Counted from the stretch's first letter, positions 54,053 through 63,652 are shown. The stretch is DNA of 64,000 nucleotides from Microbacterium soli (GCF_039539005.1 NZ_BAABCP010000001.1:1302001-1366000), one strand, 5' to 3'. A program made the numbers and translations. The notes: a model not told the origin generated them from the sequence alone.

Positions 54053-54538
54053 ATGAGTATCTGGCTGCTGCTGAAGGCGACCCACGTGGTCGGCGCGATC
54101 ATGCTCATGGGTCCCGCGTTCGGGTACGGCATCATCGCCGCGATGGGGCAGCGGCAGCCGCAGCATCGCGGCTTCGCGAACACCGTCGTCGGGGTGCTGG
54201 ACAAGCGCATGTTCAAGCCGGGACTCGCGCTCGTGATCGCGTCCGGCCTGCTCATGGGCATCCTGAGCCTGACATCCGAGTACGGCAACGTCTTCGCGGA
54301 AGGATGGCTGATCGTCTCGATCATCATCACCGCGCTCGCGCTGGGCTACTCGCACACCGTGCACCGCGGCAACCAGCGCCGGATCGGCGAGCTCGCCCGC
54401 CAGGCCGCCGGAGACGGAGCCGATGCCGCGCTCGAGGAGCAGATCGTCGCCGTGCGCCGCAGGCTCAAGATCGGCGGCAAGGCCATCGCGTACTCGTACG
54501 GTGTCGTCGCCGCACTCATGGTCCTGAAGCCGTTCTGA
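54053..54538 (+). CDS. DUF2269 family integral membrane protein
   Basis: 161 residues with four hydrophobic segments (LLKATHVVGAIMLMGPAFGY, ALVIASGLLMGILSL, LIVSIIITALALGYSHTV, and a C-terminal AYSYGVVAALMVL). This pattern with the early K-x-x-H motif fits DUF2269, whose function is unknown. It heads the operon behind element D and may take part in membrane redox or transport. An AAGAGGTGACGG ribosome binding site precedes the ATG. Confidence 0.75.
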   Translation: MSIWLLLKATHVVGAIMLMGPAFGYGIIAAMGQRQPQHRGFANTVVGVLDKRMFKPGLALVIASGLLMGILSLTSEYGNVFAEGWLIVSIIITALALGYSHTVHRGNQRRIGELARQAAGDGADAALEEQIVAVRRRLKIGGKAIAYSYGVVAALMVLKPF

Positions 54539-54558
54539 GCAGTCGGGAGAGGATGATC

Positions 54559-55563
54559 ATGCGCGCTGCCGTCCTGAGCGGACACGACCTCCGCGAACTC
54601 GCGGTCACCGACACCGCCCTGCCCGAGCCCGGCCCGGGCGAGGTCGTCGTGAAGGTCGAGACCGTCGGCGTGAACCAGCTCGACCTCAACGTCATCGCCG
54701 GCGTCGGCCCCGGCGCCCGCGCAGCACTCCCGCGCATCCTCGGCATTGATCCCGCCGGGGTGATCGTCGACGTCGGCGAGGGCGTCGACGTCGCCCGGAT
54801 CGGCGAGCCCGTCGCCGTCAAGCCCAACATCCCCTGCGGCTCCTGCGCCGCCTGCGCGATCGGCGCCGAGGAGGACTGCCCGCGCCAGAGCGTCGTGGGG
54901 GTGCACCGCGACGGCGGCGCTGCCGAGTTCGTCACCGTTCCCGCCACCAGCGCGTTCGCCCGTCCGGGGCTCGACGCGGCCCAGGCCACCGCCGTCATGC
55001 ACAGCGCCGCCATCGTGCTCAACGCCGTGGAGGAGACCGGTGTCGCACCGGGCGACCGGATGCTCGTGATGGGCGCCGGCGGCACCCTCGGCCGCGCCGC
55101 CGTGGCGATCGGACTGCACCGCAGCGCCCGGGTCACGGCGGCCTCGCGCCGCCCCCTCGACGCGATCGGCTCGGAGCGGATCGTCACCGCCCCCGACAAC
55201 AGCGCGCTCGAGGCCGCACTCGCCCACGAGGAGCCCTTCGACGCGCTCGTCGACGTGACCGGACACGCCCCCACCCTCGGCGTCGGCATCGCCACGCTCG
55301 GCTGGGGCGGACGCGCGGTGTTCTGCTCCGCATCCGTCGACCCCGACCTGCGCATCGACGCCCGCGACTTCTACCTGCGCCGCAAGCGGCTCAGCGGCGT
55401 CGCCAGCGCCGGCTACCGGCACGTGCGGGAGGCGCTCGAGCTCGCCGCATCCGGCGTGATCCCCGACCTGGTCGGTGATCGCTACCCGCTCGACGACATC
55501 GTCCGGGCGTACACGGCATTCCCGACCAAGAAGAACGGCAAGGTGATCATCGATGTCCGCTGA
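54559..55563 (+). CDS. Zinc-type alcohol dehydrogenase / quinone oxidoreductase family protein
   Basis: 334 residues, medium-chain dehydrogenase family. The structural-zinc loop is there (CGSCAACAIGAEEDC) and the NAD(P)-binding GAGGTLGRAAVAIGL. At the place of the usual catalytic zinc cysteine the sequence is VNQLDLNVIAG, so it is more like quinone or enoyl reductases. ATG 54559 is preferred to 54553 because of the spacing to GGGAGAGG. The last 11 bases overlap the CoA-transferase gene. Confidence 0.85.
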   Translation: MRAAVLSGHDLRELAVTDTALPEPGPGEVVVKVETVGVNQLDLNVIAGVGPGARAALPRILGIDPAGVIVDVGEGVDVARIGEPVAVKPNIPCGSCAACAIGAEEDCPRQSVVGVHRDGGAAEFVTVPATSAFARPGLDAAQATAVMHSAAIVLNAVEETGVAPGDRMLVMGAGGTLGRAAVAIGLHRSARVTAASRRPLDAIGSERIVTAPDNSALEAALAHEEPFDALVDVTGHAPTLGVGIATLGWGGRAVFCSASVDPDLRIDARDFYLRRKRLSGVASAGYRHVREALELAASGVIPDLVGDRYPLDDIVRAYTAFPTKKNGKVIIDVR

Positions 55564-56734
55564 GACCCCGAGAACGGGCGGCCCGCTGGCCGGCATCCGC
55601 GTGCTGGAGCTCGGCCAGTACATCTCCGGCCCCTTCGCCGCCAAGCAGTTGGCGGACCTGGGCGCCGAGGTCATCAAGATCGAACCGCCCGACGGCGATC
55701 CCATGCGCCGCTGGGAGGGCAGGGCGACCATGAGCCCGCAGTTCGCGGCGTACAACCGCGGCAAGAGCAGCATGACGCTCGACCTGAAGGACCCCGACGA
55801 TCTCGAACGGCTGCTGGCGCTGACCGAGAGCGCCGACGTCGTGCTGGACAACTTCCGCCCCGGGGTCACCGAGCGCCTCGGCATCGGACCGGAGGCGCTC
55901 GCCGCGCGGAACCCGCGGCTGATCACCTGCTCGATCACCGGATTCGGGCCGACGGGGCCGTACTCCGCGCGCCCCGCGTACGACACCGTCATCTCCGCCG
56001 TCGGCGGCATGTACAGTCAGGTCGTGCCGGCCTCCACCGTGCGACCGATGGGGCCGGCGTTCTCCGACCTGCTCTCCGGGATGTCCGCCGCGCAGGCCGT
56101 GCTGGCGGCCCTGCACGCCCGCAGCATCACGGGCGTCGGCGAGCATGTGGAGGTGTCGATGGTCGGCGCCCTCATCGACTTCCTCACGGAGTCCGCATCC
56201 GCCTTCCTGGAGACCGGACAGGTCGCCGGACCCGACTCCCGTCCCCGCCGCGCACAGGCGTATGCGTGCACCGGATCGGACGGGAAGGCGTTCGTGGTCC
56301 ACATGTCCGTGCCGGAGAAGTTCTGGACGGGGCTGCTGGATGTGCTCGAGCACCACGAGCTCGCGGACGATCCGAGATTCGCCACGCGCGAGGCGCGGGT
56401 GCGCAACTACGACGAGCTGGATGCCGTGCTCAAGCGGATCACGGCGACGCAGCCGCGCGCGCACTGGCTGGAGCGCCTGGCCGCGCACGACATCCCGCAC
56501 GGCCCGCTGAACACCGTCGCCGACCTCTTCGACGACCCGCAGATCCAGAGCATGGGACTCGTCGGCGAGCTCGACGGGCCCGACGGCACGGTCCGCGTGC
56601 CCATGCCGAGCACCCGGTTCCACCGCAGCGGTCGGGCGCGGCTCGCGTACGCGCCCCTGCTGGGCGGGCGGACGGATGCCGTGTCCGCCGGCTCCCCGGC
56701 ATCCGATCCCACCTCAGAAGGAGCCCGAGCATGA
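55553..56734 (+). CDS. Class III CoA-transferase (CaiB/BaiF family)
   Basis: 393 residues. The CaiB/BaiF features are clear: GIRVLELGQYISGPFAAKQL, LGAEVIKIEPPDGDPMRRW, YNRGKSSMTLDLKDP, VDVVLDNF-like SADVVLDNFRPGV and the ITGFGPTGPYSARPAYD motif. The catalytic aspartate should be in or near EVSMVGALID. It moves CoA between organic acids, so a ring-cleavage product or an upstream aromatic acid may be handled as a CoA thioester. The stop overlaps the amidohydrolase start. Confidence 0.92.
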   Translation: MSAETPRTGGPLAGIRVLELGQYISGPFAAKQLADLGAEVIKIEPPDGDPMRRWEGRATMSPQFAAYNRGKSSMTLDLKDPDDLERLLALTESADVVLDNFRPGVTERLGIGPEALAARNPRLITCSITGFGPTGPYSARPAYDTVISAVGGMYSQVVPASTVRPMGPAFSDLLSGMSAAQAVLAALHARSITGVGEHVEVSMVGALIDFLTESASAFLETGQVAGPDSRPRRAQAYACTGSDGKAFVVHMSVPEKFWTGLLDVLEHHELADDPRFATREARVRNYDELDAVLKRITATQPRAHWLERLAAHDIPHGPLNTVADLFDDPQIQSMGLVGELDGPDGTVRVPMPSTRFHRSGRARLAYAPLLGGRTDAVSAGSPASDPTSEGARA

Positions 56735-57591
56735 GCATCGACGACCTCGTCGCCATCGACGTGCACACCCACCCGCAGACCGAGGAGTTCATCGCGGCGA
56801 TGGGCAGTCGCCACAAGCAGATGGCGGCGCACTTCGGCAGGCAGCGGCCGGTGGTCTCCTTCGCGGAGCAGGCCGACCAGTACCGGGAGCGCCGGATGAT
56901 GGCGGTCATCGTCAACTCCGACTCCGAGACCACCAGCGGCATCAAGGGCGCCCCCAACGACCTGCTCGGGCGGGCGCAGCAGGACCATCCCGACGTCTTC
57001 CTCGCCTTCGCGGGCATCGACCCGTGGAAGGGGGAGGCGGCGATCGCCGAGATCCGCCGCATGCACGACGAGTACGGCATCAAGGGCGTGGGCGAGCTGA
57101 ACCCGTCGCGGCAGAAGTTCCTCGCCAACGACCGCCGGTTCTACCCGATCTGGGAGACCTGCGCGGAGCTGGGACTGGTCGTCATGTTCCACAGCGGCTT
57201 CCCCGGCGCCGGCGCCGGGACCCCGGGCGGCGGCGGGTACCGCCTCGAGAACGCGCGGCCCGTGCCCTACATCGACGACGTCGCGGCCGACTTCCCGGAG
57301 CTGAACATCATCAGCGCGCACCCGGCGTGGCCGTGGCACCTGGAGAACCTGGCGATGGTGTGGCACAAGTCCAACGTCTTCCTCGACCTGTCCGGGTGGG
57401 CGCCGAAGTACCTGCCCGAGGAGGTCAGGCACTACGCGAACTCGGTGATCACCGACCGCGTGCTCTTCGGCTCCGACTGGCCGGTCATGACGGCGGACCG
57501 CTGGATGGCGGAGTTCGACGAGCTGGGCTTCAAGGAGGAGTCCCGCAGGAAGATCCTGCTCGGCAACGCCAAGCGGCTGTTCCGGCTGTGA
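56731..57591 (+). CDS. Amidohydrolase family 2 protein
   Basis: 286 residues. Metal ligands His12 and His14 are in AIDVHTHPQ, followed by a histidine in VMFHSGFPG, one in IISAHPAWPWHLE and the aspartate in VLFGSDWPVM. The family includes ACMSD, gamma-resorcylate decarboxylase and 4-oxalomesaconate or lactone hydrolases. Its place before a LigB-type dioxygenase suggests decarboxylation of an aromatic acid or hydrolysis of a ring-cleavage product. It is distinct from the ACMSD at 25113. Confidence 0.85.
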   Translation: MSIDDLVAIDVHTHPQTEEFIAAMGSRHKQMAAHFGRQRPVVSFAEQADQYRERRMMAVIVNSDSETTSGIKGAPNDLLGRAQQDHPDVFLAFAGIDPWKGEAAIAEIRRMHDEYGIKGVGELNPSRQKFLANDRRFYPIWETCAELGLVVMFHSGFPGAGAGTPGGGGYRLENARPVPYIDDVAADFPELNIISAHPAWPWHLENLAMVWHKSNVFLDLSGWAPKYLPEEVRHYANSVITDRVLFGSDWPVMTADRWMAEFDELGFKEESRRKILLGNAKRLFRL

Positions 57592-57621
57592 TGCTGTTCA
57601 CCCCGATGGAGAGGACGTTCT

Positions 57622-58467
57622 GTGGCTGACCTGGTCATGGCGGCGATGACGCCGCACAATCCCCTGCTGTGGCGCGCGATGCGCGACCCCGTGCCCGATG
57701 ATCTCAAGCCCGTGGCGGCGAACTTCGCCCGCATCCGCGACGCCGTCGAGAAGCACCGGCTCGACGCGCTCATCGTGATCGGCACCGATCATCTGCGGCA
57801 GTTCTACTACGAGAACTCGCCGGCATTCGTGATCGGCACCGCGGCCTCGTACCACGGCACCTGGCAGAACGAGGTGCGCACCTTCGGCATGGAGTACTGC
57901 GAGGTGCCCGGCCACACCGGGCTCGCCGAGGCGCTGTCCGGACGCTCCCTCCTTCCGGAGGCCGTCGACTTCTCGATCAGCCGGGAGTGGCGACTCGACC
58001 ACAGCTACGTCATCCCGCTGCGGTATGTGCGCCCCGCGCTGGACATCCCCGTCGTGCCCATCCACACCAACGCGTCGATGCCGCCGGTGCCCTCCGCGCA
58101 CCGCTTCGCCGCGCTCGGCAGGCACGTGCGCGATGCCGTGCAGGCTTGGGATGCGGAGGCGCGCGTGGGCATCCTCACCTCCGGCCATATGGCCAACGAC
58201 GTGGGCGGGCCGAAGACCTTCGCCGGCTCGCCGGATCCCGACTTCGACCGGTCGGCCTGGGAGTGGATGCGCGACGGCGACCTGGATGCCGCCATCGCCG
58301 GATGCCTGGACGTCGACCGGCTCTCGGAGGCCGGATCGATGACGTACCAGTACCTGAACGCGATCGCCGCGCTGGCGGCGATGGGGGGTCGCGCGGCGGA
58401 TCACGCGGATGCCACGCCCTCGCGCTTCGCGAGCAGTCCCTTCTTCCTGTGGGAGGAGCAGTCATGA
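57622..58467 (+). CDS. LigB-type class III extradiol ring-cleavage dioxygenase, catalytic subunit
   Basis: 281 residues from GTG 57622 (GAGAGGA ribosome binding site). His12 (TPHNPLLW) and His57 (IVIGTDHLRQF) match the iron ligands His12 and His61 of LigB. His127 (RLDHSYVIPL) and His189 (LTSGHMAND) match the conserved acid/base region. The glutamate ligand expected near residue 240 is not evident: the helix reads AGSMTYQYLNAIAAL, with Gln243 near the usual place. The family opens catechol-type rings next to one hydroxyl. The following gene encodes the LigA-like partner. Confidence 0.85.
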   Translation: MADLVMAAMTPHNPLLWRAMRDPVPDDLKPVAANFARIRDAVEKHRLDALIVIGTDHLRQFYYENSPAFVIGTAASYHGTWQNEVRTFGMEYCEVPGHTGLAEALSGRSLLPEAVDFSISREWRLDHSYVIPLRYVRPALDIPVVPIHTNASMPPVPSAHRFAALGRHVRDAVQAWDAEARVGILTSGHMANDVGGPKTFAGSPDPDFDRSAWEWMRDGDLDAAIAGCLDVDRLSEAGSMTYQYLNAIAALAAMGGRAADHADATPSRFASSPFFLWEEQS

Positions 58468-58805
58468 GCGACTACATGATCGGCAAGTTCATCCGCAGCG
58501 TCGAGATGGACGACGCCGTGCTCGCGCGGTACATCGCCGATCCGGCGGCGTACGTGCGGGAGTGGCTCGCGGGCGGCAGCGGGCCGGAGGCGGCGACGGA
58601 CGATCGCATCCTCAGCCCCGAGGAGCAGGCGGCCTTCGCCGCGCGCGACTACGGGGCGCTCTTCCGGCTCGGCGCGCACCCCTATCTGCTGTGGCACTTC
58701 ACCGAGGCGATCTACGAGCACGAGTACACCGAGGGCTTCGGATGGCGGGAACTCGTGGAGCGCTATCGTGCGGCCATCGCGCCGGCGGGAGGGCCCTCCG
58801 CCTGA
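58464..58805 (+). CDS. LigA-like small subunit of the extradiol dioxygenase
   Basis: 113 residues, the length of a LigA alpha subunit. The pattern is a short N-terminal segment (YMIGKFIRSVEMDDAVLARY), then LSPEEQAAFAARDYGALFRL and GAHPYLLWHFTEAIYE, as in the LigA domain that closes over the active site of LigB. The start overlaps the LigB stop by four bases. It is the last gene of the operon and a strong hairpin follows. Confidence 0.88.
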   Translation: MSDYMIGKFIRSVEMDDAVLARYIADPAAYVREWLAGGSGPEAATDDRILSPEEQAAFAARDYGALFRLGAHPYLLWHFTEAIYEHEYTEGFGWRELVERYRAAIAPAGGPSA

Positions 58806-58836
58806 GCCCGTCGGCTTGAGCGCGGAGTCCGCGCCG

Positions 58837-58870
58837 CGGATGCCCGGAGTCCTCGGACTCCGGGCATCCG
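58837..58870 (+). terminator. Terminator of the six-gene operon
   Basis: CGGATGCCCGGAGTCC (58837-58852) and its perfect complement (58855-58870) form a 16-bp stem with a tiny loop, 31 bases behind the LigA-like stop. Confidence 0.88.
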
Positions 58871-59284
58871 TCGTGTGCGGGCCGTGCGGGCAGTTCGCCC
58901 CGTTGCGGCGCGGGTGGGCCGTTCGGGTCTGCGCGGGCTGAGCCGCCGGAGGGCGGTCGCAGAGCCGTTTCCCGGGCCGGGAAAGGGGCGGCGCCGCGGG
59001 GGAGGGGATTCCCGCGGCGCCGCAGGACGCCGGGCGCGCGGGACGCGGGGAAGCGTCACTGGGCGCGATGCCACGGCATCCGATCCGTCGACGGCGCTCG
59101 CCTTCCCCCGAAGGCGGCGTCCTCGTCGGCGGAAGTCGTCAGGCCGTGCGGTGCCGGCGTTCGCCCGTGCGGGCGGGGTGCACTGTCGTGTGCATGAGGT
59201 GATCTCCTGATCCGTGGTCGGGTGTTCGCGGCGCGTCGGAGCGCGCTCGGCGACGGAGACGACGCGAGTCGCCGATACCCCGGA
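58871..59284. other. Gene-poor stretch between the ligand-cleavage operon and the exported protein
   Basis: The first 170 bases are very G+C-rich with only frame shadows. The rest includes the small minus-strand ORF at 59139-59195 and a weak hairpin around 59240-59275 downstream of the exported protein gene. I see no RNA gene, promoter or mobile element. Confidence 0.5.
59139..59195 (-). CDS. Possible 18-aa peptide
   Basis: ATG at 59195 with AGGAG eight bases upstream starts an 18-residue reading frame (MHTTVHPARTGERRHRTA). It is basic and has no similarity I recognise. The good ribosome binding site is the only argument; after its stop, another frame continues with a Microbacteriaceae-like small ORF to 59056, so a frameshift or an upstream peptide is possible. 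Confidence 0.2.
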   Translation of the reverse strand: MHTTVHPARTGERRHRTA

Positions 59285-60130
59285 TCAGTCGGGTGAGACG
59301 TCGGCGGAGCCGACGGGAGAATCGGGGAGCAGATCCTGCCCACCGCGTGGCGCGGACGGCCCCGAGGACAGCGGAACGTCGTGGCCGACGGCATCGGGGA
59401 GCGCCCCGACGGCGACAGGGGCGTGTGCGCCGGATGATGCCGACGACGGCGCGGCGGGCGGATGCTGTCCGTACGCTGAATGCGATCCCGCGGGGTGCTG
59501 CGCGGGAGGCGCGGGCAGGACGGACTCCGCCGGCGGTGCCGGAGTGATGGCCGCGGTGGTGGCGTGTGCGGCTGTCGGAGACGTGCCGAAGGCGTGGGCG
59601 GCAACCCGCGCCGTGGGAGTCAGGAGCGTGGCGGGCGCGACGTGCTGGTTCGTGCTGCGATGCTTCCTCGCGGCATCCGCGGCCTGCGGGGGGCGGGTGT
59701 TGGGGCCGACGGCGTGTGCGGGGCGGGTGTTGGGGCCGACGGCGTGTGCGGGGCGGGTGTTGGGGCCGACCGCGTGCGGCGGGACGGTGTGTTGGGAGCC
59801 GACGGGAACGTCCTGGACGGCGGCCGTGGACGCCGTCGGTGTCGTGGGCGTCGTCGGTGCCTTCGTCGCCTGCGCTCTCGAAGACGAGGGCGCCTTCTGC
59901 TGACCCGGGATGTTCTGCTTCTGCGGTGCGTGCTTCGTACCGGTGTCGGCGCTGCCGGCGGGTTGTGCCGCCGCCGGAGGCTGTTGCGCCTGGGCCGGTG
60001 CTGCGGGACCGTCCTGTGCGTGAGCGGGTGCTCCCCCAAAGAGCACGCTGAGCGCAACCCAGATGAGCACGCCGAGGCCGACCAGCAGCCACATCAGTCG
60101 GCTGCGGTTGCCGATGACCTCGAACCGCAC
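59285..60130 (-). CDS. Exported or membrane-anchored Pro/Ala/Thr-rich low-complexity protein
   Basis: About 281 residues. One N-terminal membrane segment (LMWLLVGLGVLIWVALSVLF) is followed directly by APAHAQ, so it is either a signal peptide with cleavage or an anchor. The rest is a disordered, proline/alanine/threonine/histidine-rich chain with three tandem HAVGPNTRPA repeats. No catalytic domain is seen; a wall-spanning or surface stalk is plausible. GTG 60130 is preferred because GGGGAG lies six bases upstream; ATG 60136 is the alternative. Confidence 0.6.
   Translation of the reverse strand: MRFEVIGNRSRLMWLLVGLGVLIWVALSVLFGGAPAHAQDGPAAPAQAQQPPAAAQPAGSADTGTKHAPQKQNIPGQQKAPSSSRAQATKAPTTPTTPTASTAAVQDVPVGSQHTVPPHAVGPNTRPAHAVGPNTRPAHAVGPNTRPPQAADAARKHRSTNQHVAPATLLTPTARVAAHAFGTSPTAAHATTAAITPAPPAESVLPAPPAQHPAGSHSAYGQHPPAAPSSASSGAHAPVAVGALPDAVGHDVPLSSGPSAPRGGQDLLPDSPVGSADVSPD
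59691..59780 (-). repeat. Three tandem 30-bp repeats inside the low-complexity gene
   Basis: Units at 59691-59720 and 59721-59750 are identical and the third (59751-59780) differs only in its last ten bases. Each encodes ten residues (HAVGPNTRPA). There are no spacers, so this is a coding minisatellite, not a CRISPR array. Confidence 0.9.
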
Positions 60131-60331
60131 GTGCATCTCCCCGGGGGTTCGCGGATGATTCTCACGACCCAGTCTGTGAGACCCTACATGCCCGATGGCG
60201 CGGTGTCCATACCCCTGGAGACGTTCTACAGATTCGTCGTGTTCGAACGGAACTCCCCCTTGACTTTCCCCAGGGTTCTGCACACGCAGTCCGATACGCG
60301 GAAACCTTAAATCTTCGCTTGAAGTCGAATC

Positions 60332-60474
60332 TCATCCACAGGGTGGGGAGAAGGATAAGACCAGGTCAGACAGGAGAAGGCGTTGATTCAACACCACTCT
60401 CCACCGTGTTATCCACAGTCCTTGTGCACAGACACTCCCGAGTTGTCCGCACCCTCTCCACAGAGTTATCCACA
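60332..60474. promoter_or_regulatory. DnaA-box cluster upstream of dnaB
   Basis: TTATCCACA occurs perfectly at 60409-60417 and 60466-60474. One-mismatch forms are at 60332-60340 (TCATCCACA) and 60422-60430 (TTGTGCACA). They lie in the 486-base gap between the exported protein gene and dnaB. Apart from these I see no gene in 60137-60622. The main origin should be left of parB, so these boxes more likely regulate dnaB or titrate DnaA. Confidence 0.65.
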
Positions 60475-60622
60475 GGCGGTGTTGCGCTTGCCGGAGGCTG
60501 CTCCTACGTTGAGTGGAACCGGATGTCCGAGGCTCGTGATTCGCTGTGTGCACGGCCGCACGGATGTCGGTCGTGTGGGTCCGCGACACGCCAGCGTGTC
60601 GTCGGCGGCGGGGAGGAGCACA

Positions 60623-62008
<1,386 letters not shown>

Positions 62009-62083
62009 GCGGCCGCTTCACTGAGCGGATTGGGGCGAGTGATTCCGGCGTAGCTGGACGGATCGGAGATCCGCCCCGCCCCG

Positions 62084-62836
62084 TCACCCCCGCCGGTGGT
62101 CCTCGCTCCGCAGCCACTCCTCGAAGTCGATGCGCCCGGTCTCGGCATCCGCTCCGCCGCGCAGCGAGCCGGACGCGAGGCCGCGACCGTAGGCGCCGGG
62201 GAAGCGCACCTCGATGACGCGACGGCGGATGCCGTCGAAGGCGAGCTGTCTGCGGGCGAGGTCGGCGAGGTCCTCGTCGCGCGGACCCACGAGGTCGGAG
62301 GCGCGGCCCTGCGGGCCGGCCTCCACGACGCGCACCAGGTGGGCGCCGACCTCGCGTGCGGCGACAGGCCGCACGCGAGCGCGGGGGACCACGGCGAACG
62401 GACCGGGCACACCGCTCAGCAGCTGACCGGCGAACTCGTGGAACTGCGCGGCGCGGGCGATCGTGAACGGGACGGCACTCGCCGCGACCGCCCGCTCCTG
62501 CGCGAGCTTGCCGGCGTAGTAGGAGGCGTCGATGTCGTCGATCCCGACGATCGACAGGGCGACGTGGTGGCGGACGCCCGCCCGCTCCTCGGCCGCGAGC
62601 AGGTGCCGGGTGCCGTTCTCGAAGAACGCCCGTGCGCGCTTCGCCGACAGCGAGGTCAGGTTCGTCACGTCGATCACGGCATCCGCCCCGATGAGAGCGT
62701 CATCGAGCCCTTCTCCCGTCAGCACGTCGGTGCCGGATGCCCGGGAGAGCACCACCACCTCGTGCCCGGCGTCCCGCGCGGCCCTCGTCACGTGCCTTCC
62801 GACTGTGCCGGTGCCGCCGGCGATCGCGATCCTCAT
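62084..62836 (-). CDS. NmrA-like NAD(P)-binding protein (atypical SDR), copy 1
   Basis: 250 residues. The N-terminal nucleotide-binding motif is AIAGGTGTVGRHVTRAARD. The middle shows HHVALSIVGIDDIDASYYAGKLAQE, the atypical SDR/NmrA pattern with the Y-x-x-x-K-like YYAGK. Such proteins act as redox sensors or as reductases of unknown specificity. It is followed upstream on the same strand by two further copies (62897-63652 and the partial one at the edge), which together look like a tandem duplication. Confidence 0.82.
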   Translation of the reverse strand: MRIAIAGGTGTVGRHVTRAARDAGHEVVVLSRASGTDVLTGEGLDDALIGADAVIDVTNLTSLSAKRARAFFENGTRHLLAAEERAGVRHHVALSIVGIDDIDASYYAGKLAQERAVAASAVPFTIARAAQFHEFAGQLLSGVPGPFAVVPRARVRPVAAREVGAHLVRVVEAGPQGRASDLVGPRDEDLADLARRQLAFDGIRRRVIEVRFPGAYGRGLASGSLRGGADAETGRIDFEEWLRSEDHRRG

Positions 62837-62896
62837 CCGTCCCTCTCCGTCCTCATGTCGTCCGTCTTCGATCCGTCCGCCTTCACGCCGTCCGGG

Positions 62897-63652
62897 CTAC
62901 TTGCGCGGCGGGTTCAGCGGCAGCCACGCCTCCAGCGTCGTCTCGAAGATCTGCGCGCCCTCCAGGGGGATGAGCGTGCGCTCCTCGATCTGCGCGCCGT
63001 AGTAGGGCGCGCTGTCGTCGCGGACCACGGTGCGCGGGTCGCCGCGGAAGGCGAGCGCGCGGCGGGCGAACTCGTCCATCCCGAACGCCTCCGGTCCTGC
63101 GATCTCCACGTCGCCCACCGGTGCGCCCGCGGCGGTGCGTGCCACGGCCGTGGCCACGTCCTCCGCCGCGATCGGCTGGATCAGCGCTCCGGGCAGGGAG
63201 ACGACGTCGCCCTCGGTGGAGATGTCGGCGATGCTGCCGACGAACTCGAAGAACTGCGTCGCGTGCACGAGCGAGTAGCCGATGCCCGATGCGCGGATGA
63301 GTTCCTCCTGCGCGGTCTTCGCGGCGAAGTAGTCGATGTTCTGCGGACGGTTCGTGCCGACGATGGTCAGCGCAACGTGGTGGGTGACACCCGCCGCGGC
63401 CTCGGCCGCCAGCAGGTTGCAGGTGGAGGTCGTGAAGAACTTCATCACGTCCTCCGCGGCGAACGACGGTGAGTTCGACACGTCCACGACGGTGCTCGCA
63501 CCGGCCAGGACTTCAGCCAGGCCCTCGCCCGTGAGTGCGTTCACGCCCGTCTGCGGGGAGGCCGCGATGGCCTCGTGTCCGTGCGCATTCAGCTTCGCGA
63601 CGACCTTCGAGCCGATCAGGCCCGTGCCTCCGATGACGACGATCTTGGTCAT
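62897..63652 (-). CDS. NmrA-like NAD(P)-binding protein (atypical SDR), copy 2
   Basis: 251 residues, paralogous to copy 1: VVIGGTGLIGSKVVAKL at the N-terminus, HHVALTIVGTNRPQNIDYFAAKTAQE in the middle and a C-terminus ending in LEAWLPLNPPRK. A TAGGAGTGGAC ribosome binding site precedes the ATG at 63652. It lies 60 bases upstream of copy 1 on the same strand, so they may be co-transcribed. Confidence 0.84.
   Translation of the reverse strand: MTKIVVIGGTGLIGSKVVAKLNAHGHEAIAASPQTGVNALTGEGLAEVLAGASTVVDVSNSPSFAAEDVMKFFTTSTCNLLAAEAAAGVTHHVALTIVGTNRPQNIDYFAAKTAQEELIRASGIGYSLVHATQFFEFVGSIADISTEGDVVSLPGALIQPIAAEDVATAVARTAAGAPVGDVEIAGPEAFGMDEFARRALAFRGDPRTVVRDDSAPYYGAQIEERTLIPLEGAQIFETTLEAWLPLNPPRK

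Noticed and set aside
59691..59780. Three short direct repeats that might be a CRISPR array
   Set aside because: The units are contiguous without spacers, in frame with a gene and encode ten residues each.
60332..60474. Chromosome origin
   Set aside because: Only two perfect DnaA boxes, no dnaA or dnaN nearby and no AT-rich unwinding region; parB at the left edge points to an origin outside the window.
20092..60622. Mobile element or integrative island borders
   Set aside because: No integrase, transposase, tRNA target or border repeats were found at either end of the accessory block.
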